From Lachnospiraceae bacterium (GTDB lineage: Bacteria > Bacillota > Clostridia > Lachnospirales > Lachnospiraceae): a stretch of DNA of 64,000 nucleotides. Under the pieces are notes generated by a model. That model was not told the origin of the DNA. It did no database searches and saw only the letters and a program-made list of their open reading frames with translations. Within the stretch, counting starts at the first letter, position 1; each line of letters starts with the position of its first letter. Positions 43,103 through 52,509 of the stretch are shown piece after piece. The stretch is from contig JAILGE010000027.1 of assembly GCA_024697065.1 (NCBI GenBank), forward strand, positions 36,666-100,665, written 5' to 3'. The position numbers were made by a program, and so were the translations under genes.

Positions 43103-46100
43103 ATGGCAAGAAGTAAGAAGACGATGGACGGCAACGAGGCTGCCGCACATGCAGCCTATATCTTCACAGATACAGCTGCCATCTATCCTATCACACCGTC
43201 CTCTCCGATGGCTGAACATACTGACGAGTGGGCAACACAGGGCAGAAAGAACTACTTCGGAAAAACAGTTAAGATCGTAGAAATGGAATCCGAGGCCGGA
43301 GCATCCGGTACTGTTCACGGATCACTCGTAGCAGGTGCTCTTACATCTACTTATACAGCATCTCAGGGTCTGCTTCTTATGATCCCCAACCTTTACAAGA
43401 TCGCCGGTGAGAGACTTCCGGGTGTTATCAACGTAGCTGCAAGATGTGTAGCTTCACACGCTCTTAACATCTTTGGTGATCACTCCGACGTATACGCTTG
43501 TCGTCAGGCAGGTTGCGCAATGCTTTGCGAATCTTCCGTACAGGAAGTTATGGACCTGACACCTGTTGCATACCTTTCTGCTATCAAGGGACGTCTTCCT
43601 TTCATCAACTTCTTTGATGGTTTCCGTACATCACACGAGATCCAGAAGATCGATATCTGGTCAAACGAGGATTTCGATGACATCATTGACTTAAAGGCAA
43701 TCGAAGAGTTCAAGGCTAACGCTCTTAACCCTAATCACCCTTGTGAAATGGGTTCAGCTCAGAACCCTGACATCTTCTTCCAGTCAAGAGAGTCATGCAA
43801 CGTTGTTTATGATGAGCTTCCTGCTATCGTTCAGGAATATATGGACAAGATCAATGCCAAGATCGGCACTGATTACAAGCTGTTCAACTACTACGGTGCA
43901 GCTGATGCAACACACGTTATCGTAGCAATGGGTTCTGTAAACGATACTATTGAAGAGACTATCGATTACCTCGCAGAGAAAGGTGAGAAGGTAGGTCTTA
44001 TCAAGGTTCGTCTCTACAGACCTTTCTCAGTACAGGCATTCCTTGATGCGATCCCTGCTACAGCCAAGACAATCTCTGTTCTTGACCGTACAAAGGAGCC
44101 CGGATCAATCGACGAGCCTCTTGCACTTGATGTTAAGAGCGCACTTATGAGCGATCCCAAGTTCAAGGATGTTACCGTTCTTTCCGGCCGTTACGGTCTC
44201 GGTTCAAAGGATACAACTCCCGAGCAGATCGTAGCAGTTTACCACAACACAGATAAGAAGAAGTTCACACTCGGTATCAACGATGATGTTACACATCTTT
44301 CACTTGATGCAGGTGCTCCTCTTGTTACAACTCCCGAAGGTACAGTTTGCTGTAAGTTCTGGGGTCTCGGTGCCGACGGTACTGTAGGTGCCAACAAGAA
44401 CTCCATCAAGATCATCGGTGATAACACAGACATGTACGCTCAGGCTTACTTCGATTATGACTCCAAGAAGTCCGGCGGTATCACAATGTCTCACCTCAGA
44501 TTCGGTAAGAAGGCTATCAAGTCTACATACCTTATCCACAAGGCAAACTTCGTAGCCTGCCACAACGCAGCTTACGTAAGAAAGTACAACATGGTTCAGG
44601 AGCTTGTTGACGGCGGTACATTCCTTCTTAACTGCCCTTGGACAGGAGAGGAGCTTGATAAGCACCTTCCCGGCCAGGTAAAGAAGTATATGTATGATCA
44701 CAAGATCAAGTTCTATACCATCAACGGAACCAAGCTCGGTATCGAGTCCGGCATGGGACCTACACGTATCAATACTATCCTTCAGTCTGCATTCTTCAAG
44801 CTTACAGGCATCATCCCCGAGGAGAAGGCTATCGAGCTTATGAAGGCAGCTGCTAAGAAGACCTACGGCTTAAAGGGTGATGACGTAGTTCAGAAGAACT
44901 GGAACGCTATCGACCTCGGTGCTACAGGTGTTGTAGAAGTTGCTATTCCTGATTCCTGGGCTAACGGTCAGGATGAAGGTCTTGATTATCCTGCTGCAAC
45001 AAAGGGTACACAGGCTCAGAAGGATTTCGTAAACAACATCCAGATCCCCGTTTCTTCACAGGAAGGTAACGGAATCCCCGTATCTGTTGTTAAGACTTAC
45101 ATGACAGGTGATACACCTTCAGGTACAGCAGCATACGAGAAGAGAGGTGTTTCCGTAGCAGTTCCCGTATGGAATCCGGATACATGTATCGAGTGTCAGC
45201 AGTGTTCATATGTCTGCCCTCACGCAGCAATCCGTTCCATCGCTCTTACAGAAGAAGAAGCAAAGAACGCTCCTGCAGATATGCAGCTTAAGGATCTTAC
45301 AGGAATGCCCGGATACAAGTTCGCAATCGTTGTATCTCAGATGGACTGCTTAGGATGCGGATCTTGTGCTAATGTATGTCCTGCTAACAAGGCTCCTAAG
45401 AATGTTGAGGCCGGAATCAAGACTCTTGCTATGCAGACTCTTGATGATGAGTTAAAGGCTCAGCAGAAGTACTTTGACTACGCTGTAGAGCTTGATCCTA
45501 AGCAGGAAGTGGTTGATAAGTTTGGTCTTGATACAGTTAAGGGTTCACAGTTCAAGCAGCCTTACCTTGAGTTCTCAGGCGCTTGTGCAGGATGTGGTGA
45601 AACTCCTTACGCTAAGCTCATCACACAGCTTTACGGTGACAGAATGTACATCGCAAATGCTACAGGATGTTCTTCAATCTGGGGTAACTCTTCACCTTCA
45701 ACACCGTACACAGTTGATAAGAAGGGCCGTGGTCCTGCATGGGCTAACTCACTCTTCGAAGATAATGCTGAGTTCGGTTTCGGTATGTACCTCGCACAGA
45801 AGACACTTCGTGGCAACGTAAAGGATGAGGTTCTTGCTCTTCAGGCAGAAACATCCGATGCTAACGTAAAGGCTGCTATCGACGAGTATCTTGCAACATA
45901 CGATGAGACTCTCAAGAACACGGAAGCTACAGAGAAGCTTCTTGCTGCTATCGCTAATGACTCCAATGCACATGCTAAGGAGATCATCAAGAATAAGGAT
46001 ATGGTTGCTAAGAAGTCACAGTGGATCTTCGGTGGTGACGGATGGTCATTCGATATCGGTTTCGGTGGTCTCGACCACGTTCTTGCTTCCGGTGAAGACG

Positions 46101-46660
46101 TTAACGTATTCGTATTCAACACTGAGGTTTACTCCAACACAGGCGGACAGTCTTCCAAGGCTACTCCTATCGGTGCTGTTGCTCAGTTCGCTGCAGGCGG
46201 TAAGGCTATCAAGCAGAAGGATCTTGCAGGAATCGCTATGAGCTACGGTTATGTATACGTTGCACAGGTTGCTATGGGTGCTAACCCGAATCAGCTTGTT
46301 AAGGCTATCAAGGAAGCTGAGAGCTACCACGGACCTTCACTCATCATCGGTTATGCTCCTTGTATCAACCACAGAATTAAGGGTGGTATGGGTATCGCTA
46401 TGGCTGAGGAGAAGAAGGCAGTTGATGCCGGATACTGGAATCTCTTCAGATTCAATCCTGCTGCTGAGAAGAAGTTCACACTTGATTCCAAGGCAGCTAC
46501 TGTTCCTTACACAGACTTCATCAACGGCGAAGCTCGTTACACCGCTCTTTCCAAGGTTAACAAGGATAAGGCAGGAGAGCTCTTCAAGGCTGCTGAGGAG
46601 AATGCTAAGGAGAAGTTCGAGTACCTGCAGAGCCTCGTAGATCTGTACGCAAAGAACTGA
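43103..46660 (+). CDS. nifJ: Pyruvate:ferredoxin (flavodoxin) oxidoreductase
   Basis: The single-chain enzyme has 1185 residues and converts pyruvate and CoA to acetyl-CoA, CO2 and reduced ferredoxin, the main entry to fermentation in this group. Domains in order: N-terminal pyrimidine-binding and transketolase-like part (IYPITPSSPMAEHTDEWA; EMESEAGASGTVHGSL), central CoA and gamma regions, two [4Fe-4S] motifs (CIECQQCSYVCP near 695, CLGCGSCANVCP near 749), and the C-terminal ThDP part (CAGCGE near 828; GGDGWSFDIGFGGLDHV near 978). Codon use is strongly biased, as in very highly expressed genes. It has its own promoter and terminator. The identification is certain. Confidence 0.98.
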   Translation: MARSKKTMDGNEAAAHAAYIFTDTAAIYPITPSSPMAEHTDEWATQGRKNYFGKTVKIVEMESEAGASGTVHGSLVAGALTSTYTASQGLLLMIPNLYKIAGERLPGVINVAARCVASHALNIFGDHSDVYACRQAGCAMLCESSVQEVMDLTPVAYLSAIKGRLPFINFFDGFRTSHEIQKIDIWSNEDFDDIIDLKAIEEFKANALNPNHPCEMGSAQNPDIFFQSRESCNVVYDELPAIVQEYMDKINAKIGTDYKLFNYYGAADATHVIVAMGSVNDTIEETIDYLAEKGEKVGLIKVRLYRPFSVQAFLDAIPATAKTISVLDRTKEPGSIDEPLALDVKSALMSDPKFKDVTVLSGRYGLGSKDTTPEQIVAVYHNTDKKKFTLGINDDVTHLSLDAGAPLVTTPEGTVCCKFWGLGADGTVGANKNSIKIIGDNTDMYAQAYFDYDSKKSGGITMSHLRFGKKAIKSTYLIHKANFVACHNAAYVRKYNMVQELVDGGTFLLNCPWTGEELDKHLPGQVKKYMYDHKIKFYTINGTKLGIESGMGPTRINTILQSAFFKLTGIIPEEKAIELMKAAAKKTYGLKGDDVVQKNWNAIDLGATGVVEVAIPDSWANGQDEGLDYPAATKGTQAQKDFVNNIQIPVSSQEGNGIPVSVVKTYMTGDTPSGTAAYEKRGVSVAVPVWNPDTCIECQQCSYVCPHAAIRSIALTEEEAKNAPADMQLKDLTGMPGYKFAIVVSQMDCLGCGSCANVCPANKAPKNVEAGIKTLAMQTLDDELKAQQKYFDYAVELDPKQEVVDKFGLDTVKGSQFKQPYLEFSGACAGCGETPYAKLITQLYGDRMYIANATGCSSIWGNSSPSTPYTVDKKGRGPAWANSLFEDNAEFGFGMYLAQKTLRGNVKDEVLALQAETSDANVKAAIDEYLATYDETLKNTEATEKLLAAIANDSNAHAKEIIKNKDMVAKKSQWIFGGDGWSFDIGFGGLDHVLASGEDVNVFVFNTEVYSNTGGQSSKATPIGAVAQFAAGGKAIKQKDLAGIAMSYGYVYVAQVAMGANPNQLVKAIKEAESYHGPSLIIGYAPCINHRIKGGMGIAMAEEKKAVDAGYWNLFRFNPAAEKKFTLDSKAATVPYTDFINGEARYTALSKVNKDKAGELFKAAEENAKEKFEYLQSLVDLYAKN

Positions 46661-46734
46661 TCGATCAGTAAATCAATATAATCTGCATAGCGGCTTCCGG
46701 ATGTGAGCCTGCAGTCGCGAAAGCGGAAAAAGAC

Positions 46735-46774
46735 AAACCCCGTCACCTGCGAAATCAGGTCGGCGGGGTTTTTA
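46735..46774 (+). terminator. Terminator of nifJ
   Basis: AAACCCCG and ACCTG face CAGGT and CGGGGTTT with a small internal loop, then a T-rich tract. Confidence 0.9.
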
Positions 46775-46853
46775 TTATCTTTAAAAAAAGGGTACAAAAT
46801 TGTATAATTAAAGGTGTTTGGCGTTACGCAAAAATCGAGGGATCACTCCGAAA

Positions 46854-48515
46854 ATGGACAGAGATTTGAGCCTCTTATATCCCGCCGGATATTCGAGGGA
46901 AAAGAAAGAAAAAAACAGACTGCGTGACATGGAATTTGTGGAGAGCCTTTCGCTGCGCTCCATGATCGTGATAACGAATGAGACTTTCAGAGGCGTGCCC
47001 GCTGTAAGGCTTACCGATTTTTTTTCCACAGATCCCGAAGTGATATCATATCGTCTTGATGTTCTGGAAGAACTGTTGGACAACAGTTCTGTTCTTGAGA
47101 TGTTTGAGAATGCGCTCCCTCTGATCCGGGGGATATTCGATATGCATACATCCATGAACGGATCATATACGATCGATAAAGCTTTGTCGGTTATCCGTAT
47201 ACTTGAGAGTTATGTTCAGGTTACGGATATTTTTTATGAGTCTTTATCGATGGCGGAACTCCGTTCGGAAGGATTAAGACGACTTAAAGCTTCGATCGAA
47301 GAGACGGCCCGAAGTGAAGAATATAATAACCTGAAGAAGGACATGGAATCAGAAACCGTTGATTTCAGTTCGCTTCAAAGTGTGACTATAGGTGTTAACC
47401 TTGATGCGAATCTTCAGGCGGAGGAAGCGGGACTTGTGTCTGTCAACGCAGAACGCTTTCATAAGGGAACACTCATCGGCAAAGTGACCGGCAAAGACAG
47501 GAACGATCCCTTTGTAATGCTCTCGACTCTTTATCCCATGCCAAAGGGATGGACATCAGAAAGTCTGGGATTATCAGAGGGGAGTGGTAAGAGCTCCGAC
47601 ATGAAGGATACGGAGATCGATGCTGCAGTTTTGGAAAAGAGCGTAAGGCACGCACTTGAAGATATATACAGAAATGCGATCAGGGCATTCGGTCCTGTAG
47701 TGGAAAAATATTTTTCCGTAAACACATCTGCATATGTAACTATGTTTCCGGAGATAAGATTTCTTCTTGCAGAAGTGAAATTCATAAAGGATATGAGGGC
47801 TGCAGGATTTACGATGAGCAAGCCTGTTGTACGTGAAGTATCGGATAAATGTATTGATCTGAAGAATCTTTATAATGTGAATCTTGCCAGAAGCAAGGTG
47901 GAAGAGAAACTTGTATTTAATGATTTTAAGACAGATGAGAACGGAAGGTTCTTCATCCTGACTGGTCCCAATCATGGAGGAAAGTCTGTATTCTCCCGGG
48001 CTGTGGGAACCGCTCAGGCTCTTTTCCAGTTAGGATGCTTCATACCTGCGGATGAGGGTACTCTCAGTCCGGTGAGGGGTATATATACACACTTTGCGGC
48101 AGCTGAAGCTGCAGGGTTCGGCAGAGGAAGATTTGAGAGTGAATGTGAGAAACTGGTGAAGATCCTCAAGAAGCTGACGGCAGACGATATGCTTCTTATG
48201 GACGAATCCTTCTCGGGTACCAGTGCTATGGAAGCTGCTTATATAGCAGAGGAAGTGATAACCGGTATCGGGGCCATTGGTGCCTGCGGTATCTTCGTTA
48301 CCCATATCCATGATCTGTCGGAGAAGCTGGATGTGTTCAATTCATATCCTGATAATAAAGCAAAGGTAGATAATCTGGCCGCGCTTATGGAAGATAAGGA
48401 AAACGGAAAGAGAAGCTACAGGATAAAGAGGGTTAAGCCTGACGGATCCAGTTATGCACGTGATATAGCCGCCAAGTGCGGACTAAATTTCACTGACAGG
48501 GGATGTTTCGGTTAA
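46854..48515 (+). CDS. MutS-family ATPase (short form lacking mismatch-reading domains)
   Basis: The 553-residue protein has a MutS-like lever/clamp region and a C-terminal MutS domain V ATPase. Walker A is TGPNHGGKS at 370-378 (MutS proper has GPNMGGKS), Walker B is MLLMDESFSGTS, and VTHIHDL carries the H-loop. The N-terminal mismatch-recognition domain with its Phe-X-Glu is absent, and no Smr endonuclease is attached, so it is neither MutS1 nor MutS2. Function is unknown. I choose ATG 46854; an in-frame TTG at 46818 lies only ten bases after TATAAT (46803-46808) and would leave no leader. Confidence 0.82.
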   Translation: MDRDLSLLYPAGYSREKKEKNRLRDMEFVESLSLRSMIVITNETFRGVPAVRLTDFFSTDPEVISYRLDVLEELLDNSSVLEMFENALPLIRGIFDMHTSMNGSYTIDKALSVIRILESYVQVTDIFYESLSMAELRSEGLRRLKASIEETARSEEYNNLKKDMESETVDFSSLQSVTIGVNLDANLQAEEAGLVSVNAERFHKGTLIGKVTGKDRNDPFVMLSTLYPMPKGWTSESLGLSEGSGKSSDMKDTEIDAAVLEKSVRHALEDIYRNAIRAFGPVVEKYFSVNTSAYVTMFPEIRFLLAEVKFIKDMRAAGFTMSKPVVREVSDKCIDLKNLYNVNLARSKVEEKLVFNDFKTDENGRFFILTGPNHGGKSVFSRAVGTAQALFQLGCFIPADEGTLSPVRGIYTHFAAAEAAGFGRGRFESECEKLVKILKKLTADDMLLMDESFSGTSAMEAAYIAEEVITGIGAIGACGIFVTHIHDLSEKLDVFNSYPDNKAKVDNLAALMEDKENGKRSYRIKRVKPDGSSYARDIAAKCGLNFTDRGCFG

Positions 48516-48554
48516 ACATATATTTTAAAAATCTCTTCGTGGAGGGACGTAAAA

Positions 48555-49757
48555 ATGAACGTAATGAAAGAAATGTATTGCAGGGTGTTTCAGTTTGGAT
48601 TTAAGCTTGCGATCCCGCTTTTGCCTTATCGCAATCCTGAAGTGCTGGAAAGTATTTCAAAGGTTCCGGCATTTTTGGAAAAGCACAGCATAAAGTCAGT
48701 CCTGCTGGTTACGGACAGGAGTATCAGAGGTTTCGGGATAACCGAGCCGCTAGAGAAGCTTTTAAGGAAGTCCGATATCAGAGTGACTGTTTACGACGGT
48801 GTAACCCCCAATCCTACGGTAACAGAGGTGGAAGAAGCCAGAGGTATGTATCTGGCGCATAACTGCGAAGCCCTTATCGGATTCGGAGGCGGATCCGCAA
48901 TGGATGCCGCAAAAGCAGTGGGAGCGCTTATCGCAAGACCCAAATGCACACTGGAAGATCTGGGCGGAATTATGAAGGTATGGGTAAAGACTCCCCTTAC
49001 CATAGCTGTCCCCACTACTGCGGGAACCGGAAGTGAGACTACTGTTGCCGCCATTGTGCAGGATTCCGAAACAAAGCATAAATATGCCATCATGGATTTC
49101 CCTCTGATCCCGGATGCCGCCGTCCTTGATCCTGAAAACACCAGGACCGTGCCTCCTGCCGTGACAGCAGGGACCGGAGCGGATGTTATCGTTCATGCTG
49201 TAGAGGCATACATCGGCGGATCTACAACCAAGCTCACCAGAAGAGAAGCTCTTCGTGCCGTACGTCTTTCCTTCAGGTATCTTGAGAGAGCATATAAGAA
49301 CGGAAATGATATGGCTGCAAGACGCGCCATGGCAAGAGCTTCATATCTTGCGGGAGCGGCATTTACTGTTTCTTATGTGGGATATGCACATGCGGTATCT
49401 CATTCCTTAAGCGGAAGATATAATGTTCCTCACGGTCAGACCTGCGGCATATTACTGCCTTATGTACTTGAAGCCTACGGTGCAAAGATATACCCTCAGC
49501 TTCATGCTCTGGGAATAGCAGCGGGCGTTGCAACCAAAGATATGGACGAAACCGAAGCTGCGAAGAGATTCTTAAAGGCTCTCAAAGATCTCTGGGAGAA
49601 GATAGGAATACCCGAAAAGGTTAAGGAACTCAGAAGAGAAGACATACCTGCTTTGGCTGCACAGGCGGATAAAGAAGGCAATCCTGTTTATCCTGTGCCT
49701 GTCATCATGGATGCAAAGGAACTGAAGCGTTTTTATTACGACGTACTGGACAGATAA
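48555..49757 (+). CDS. Iron-containing alcohol dehydrogenase
   Basis: The 400-residue protein is of the group III (Fe-ADH) family. GFGGGSAMDAAKAVG binds NAD(P), and PTTAGTGSETT and DVIVHAVEAYIG follow. The iron site is formed by the Asp and His there and by YAHAVSHSLSGRYNVPHGQTC. It interconverts alcohols and aldehydes; substrate cannot be told (butanol-, 1,3-propanediol- and lactaldehyde-type enzymes all share these motifs). GGAGGG lies before the ATG. It is placed 39 bases after the MutS-like gene without a terminator between. Confidence 0.92.
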   Translation: MNVMKEMYCRVFQFGFKLAIPLLPYRNPEVLESISKVPAFLEKHSIKSVLLVTDRSIRGFGITEPLEKLLRKSDIRVTVYDGVTPNPTVTEVEEARGMYLAHNCEALIGFGGGSAMDAAKAVGALIARPKCTLEDLGGIMKVWVKTPLTIAVPTTAGTGSETTVAAIVQDSETKHKYAIMDFPLIPDAAVLDPENTRTVPPAVTAGTGADVIVHAVEAYIGGSTTKLTRREALRAVRLSFRYLERAYKNGNDMAARRAMARASYLAGAAFTVSYVGYAHAVSHSLSGRYNVPHGQTCGILLPYVLEAYGAKIYPQLHALGIAAGVATKDMDETEAAKRFLKALKDLWEKIGIPEKVKELRREDIPALAAQADKEGNPVYPVPVIMDAKELKRFYYDVLDR

Positions 49758-49781
49758 CATACCACGACAGGAGGGGTTGTT

Positions 49782-50201
49782 TTGAAGAACAATAATTTAG
49801 GAGCGATCATAATATCATTTTTGCTCGCGGCAGTTTGTATCATTGCGGGGATATGCCTGGCCGGTAAGAACCTCGATGATCCTTCCAGGGTGGCTCAGGA
49901 CTATATGAAGGCGGTATCCAAGGGCAAATTCAACAAGGCTGTGGCACTTACCTACGAGGATTCATATGAGATAAGGGGTCTTGATGCCGACGATATGGAA
50001 GAAGAGATCGAAGAGCATCTGGGTGAAGCGGCAGAGGATTATAAGAAGATACTTGTTTCTCCTGCGATCTTTACAAAGAACGAGTATGGAGATGACATCG
50101 CTTATGTTGATGTTACCGGGCTGGGAGAAGAAAGTTCGGATACGAGGCAACTGACATTGCTTAAGGTCCATGGCGACTGGCTTGTTGTAGAGAGTTTTTA
50201 A
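49782..50201 (+). CDS. Membrane-anchored small envelope protein (DUF4878-like)
   Basis: This 139-residue protein starts with TTG 49782, after GGAGGGG. It has one membrane helix (about residues 7-26) and an outside domain with SRVAQDYMKAVSKGKFNKAVAL then a beta-rich end (LLKVHGDWLVVESF). The pattern fits the NTF2-like DUF4878 fold of secreted or anchored proteins. Function is unknown. It ends 15 bases before a large lipoprotein gene and is probably in one operon with it. Confidence 0.7.
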   Translation: MKNNNLGAIIISFLLAAVCIIAGICLAGKNLDDPSRVAQDYMKAVSKGKFNKAVALTYEDSYEIRGLDADDMEEEIEEHLGEAAEDYKKILVSPAIFTKNEYGDDIAYVDVTGLGEESSDTRQLTLLKVHGDWLVVESF

Positions 50202-50216
50202 GGGAGGAGAAAAACG

Positions 50217-52406
50217 ATGAAAAAAAGATCCGGAAGATTGATCCTCTTATTGCTGATAACAGCAGCCGTTTTTATTCTTACGGGATGTGGCGGCGATCTG
50301 GATACGAAACTTACGGTAAATGATGATCTGAGCGGTGAGCGTCAGATGACATTTACGCTTGATAAATCAGACGCTCAAAACGGTATTAAAGGAAAGTCTG
50401 ATGAGATCAAGAATGATCTTGCCAATGTCCTTCCTGATGCTCTTACCATGGAGGATCATTCCGCAGGGGGAAATATAGAGATCGTATTTACTCTTAAATT
50501 CTCCGATATGGATGATTACAACAAAAAAGTAAGAGATCTTTATCATGCGGGCGGCGGATTTGCACCCGATGATCCCGTGACATGGTATAAGCCCGATACT
50601 GTATTTGCCAAGGGCGTGGAATTTGAAGAACATTTCAATTCAAAAGATCTGATGGTATGGTTTCAGAACTATCTGATATCGAAAGGATATGTGTCGGAAA
50701 AAGACAGAGTGCATATCTTTGAGACTACTTCATGTACATATGATGTATGCGGTGAAACCGGAACGGCTTCTCCTGTGGTTGTGGACAGTATTAAGTATGC
50801 ACCTTTTGAATCTATAAATATATATACTGATTTCAACGGTCCGTATGATATCGACAGGAAGATAGAAGTGGTCTTACCTCAAAGCTCCATGGATTTTAAC
50901 GGTGATGAGATAAAGACATTCTTTGAAGACAGAGTTACATCGGATTTTGAAGGTGAGTGGAGCGACAGATCCGGTAATGCTGTATTTACAATATCCGGCA
51001 ACGGTCTGGATGCTGATGCGGTTAATGAGATGATGAACGGATTCTGCGGGATCGATGATCAGGATATGTTCTATATCTCAAAAGAGGCGACTCTGAAATA
51101 CGGCGGAGATAAAGTGACCGCAGGTCCTGATGGATTCGTAAATATCGCAAATGTTTTCGGTGAGTCTTCCGGTGTGGCAGAAAATCTTGATCTCTCGGAT
51201 TTCATATATGACAGATCTAAAAAGATAAATCTGAATTATTATGTGGATGATGCCGAGGATTACAATGGCGCCGTTAAGTTTACGGACAGATCGCAGACGG
51301 AAGTTACAAATGAGGGAATAGAAGGGGAAGACGGATACAAGCTTTTCTTCAATACTGATCAGCCGGTTTTTGAAGTCGAATACGCTTATACATATAAGTA
51401 TCATGCGGATGAGATGGAGATAGTGCTCAACCCGAAGCGAAAAGGTGATATCTCAAGGACCGTAAATGTTCATTTTACGAACAGGATAGAAAAGAATCAG
51501 CTGGATTCGATGAAGAAAGAGATAGAAGATTGTTTTCAGGCTGTTAACGGCAGATTTGATACTGATGAGGATATGATAGTATTAAAGAGCCTCAAGTCGG
51601 ATGACAACGGATTTGCGGTAACGATCACTACAGATGTAAAGGCCGATGCAGGAATAAGAGAAAGCGATCTTTGGAATATTGCTTTTGATGCAGACGATAA
51701 TCTTGCGGTGACTGCGGATACCAAGGCTCTTCTTCCTTTATTTGCCACCATGCATGTGGAAGATGAATTTGATACGGGTATATTCTCGGGATCAGGGATA
51801 GATAACTTTACTTATACAATAAAAGGTATCGGAAAGCCTGTATTTGATAAAGATACGGAAAATGCCGCAGAGAAAACGGGTATAGATAAACTTTTTGGAG
51901 GAAATGATCACAAGGTGATATTGACCGAAGTAGATCCCGAACAGCCGGTTGTGATCAGTATAACCGGTAAGAGGATGAGCATTATAGCAGCCATCATCTG
52001 GGGAGCGGCTTTGATATGCCTGGTAGCCGGTGTGATAAGTGTCATCATCTTTATCAGGAACAGGAAGGAAGATCTCAACAGACCGGTGAACAAAGCCGGA
52101 GAGGATAATAAGGAAGCAGACTCTGAAGACAAGAGCAGTGATGAGACCGCTAAGGCCGTAGCATCGGGAACAGCACCTGCAACGACTAAGAAGCCTGAAC
52201 ATGGGGCATCATCCCATGTAAATAGCCGGACTGCGCCCGGGGCGGCGCCTGCAGTGAATAAGCAGCCGGATAATGATCAGCCCGCTCCGGAAGCAGCACC
52301 CAAGCCTGTCCGAGAGGCGCCTCCCGGAAGCGTGATCTGCCCCGGCTGCGGCAAGATCCTTGCCAAGGGAACCTTGTTCTGCGGAATGTGCGGCTATAAG
52401 CTGTAA
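50217..52406 (+). CDS. Lipoprotein with transmembrane helix and cytosolic zinc ribbon
   Basis: The 729-residue protein opens with lipobox ILTGC near residue 22 and a long outer region. LDTKLTVNDDLSGERQMTFTL at its start resembles LppM-type domains, and beta-rich repeats follow to about residue 575. A membrane helix (about 582-605, IIAAIIWGAALICLVAG) leads to an A/P/T/E-rich tail and a last zinc ribbon, CPGCGKILAKGTLFCGMCGY. If the N-terminus is lipidated outside, the zinc ribbon lies inside the cell. I know no named protein with this order. A role in relaying envelope state is speculation. Confidence 0.75.
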   Translation: MKKRSGRLILLLLITAAVFILTGCGGDLDTKLTVNDDLSGERQMTFTLDKSDAQNGIKGKSDEIKNDLANVLPDALTMEDHSAGGNIEIVFTLKFSDMDDYNKKVRDLYHAGGGFAPDDPVTWYKPDTVFAKGVEFEEHFNSKDLMVWFQNYLISKGYVSEKDRVHIFETTSCTYDVCGETGTASPVVVDSIKYAPFESINIYTDFNGPYDIDRKIEVVLPQSSMDFNGDEIKTFFEDRVTSDFEGEWSDRSGNAVFTISGNGLDADAVNEMMNGFCGIDDQDMFYISKEATLKYGGDKVTAGPDGFVNIANVFGESSGVAENLDLSDFIYDRSKKINLNYYVDDAEDYNGAVKFTDRSQTEVTNEGIEGEDGYKLFFNTDQPVFEVEYAYTYKYHADEMEIVLNPKRKGDISRTVNVHFTNRIEKNQLDSMKKEIEDCFQAVNGRFDTDEDMIVLKSLKSDDNGFAVTITTDVKADAGIRESDLWNIAFDADDNLAVTADTKALLPLFATMHVEDEFDTGIFSGSGIDNFTYTIKGIGKPVFDKDTENAAEKTGIDKLFGGNDHKVILTEVDPEQPVVISITGKRMSIIAAIIWGAALICLVAGVISVIIFIRNRKEDLNRPVNKAGEDNKEADSEDKSSDETAKAVASGTAPATTKKPEHGASSHVNSRTAPGAAPAVNKQPDNDQPAPEAAPKPVREAPPGSVICPGCGKILAKGTLFCGMCGYKL

Positions 52407-52418
52407 GGGTATTTTTGC

Positions 52419-52447
52419 TTTCAAAAATACTATACAGGTGTTAAAAT
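52419..52447 (+). promoter_or_regulatory. Promoter of ileS
   Basis: TTTCAA (52419-52424), 17 bases, TAAAAT (52442-52447), with TGT just upstream (extended -10). A weak AT-rich dyad, GTATTTTTG/CAAAAATAC, overlaps it at about 52409-52430. No T-box is present in the 60-base leader. Confidence 0.65.
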
Positions 52448-52509
52448 GGAGTGATTAAGTACCCGGACCGGACGAGAAACGGATCGGGATATAAGGAGGA
52501 AAACCTAAA

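Noticed and set aside
46818..46853. TTG start of the MutS-like gene
   Set aside because: It lies ten bases after TATAAT and would have almost no leader; ATG 46854 is better placed.
52407..52509. T-box or riboswitch before ileS
   Set aside because: The leader is about 60 bases with only a weak AT dyad; no GGTGG core or terminator.
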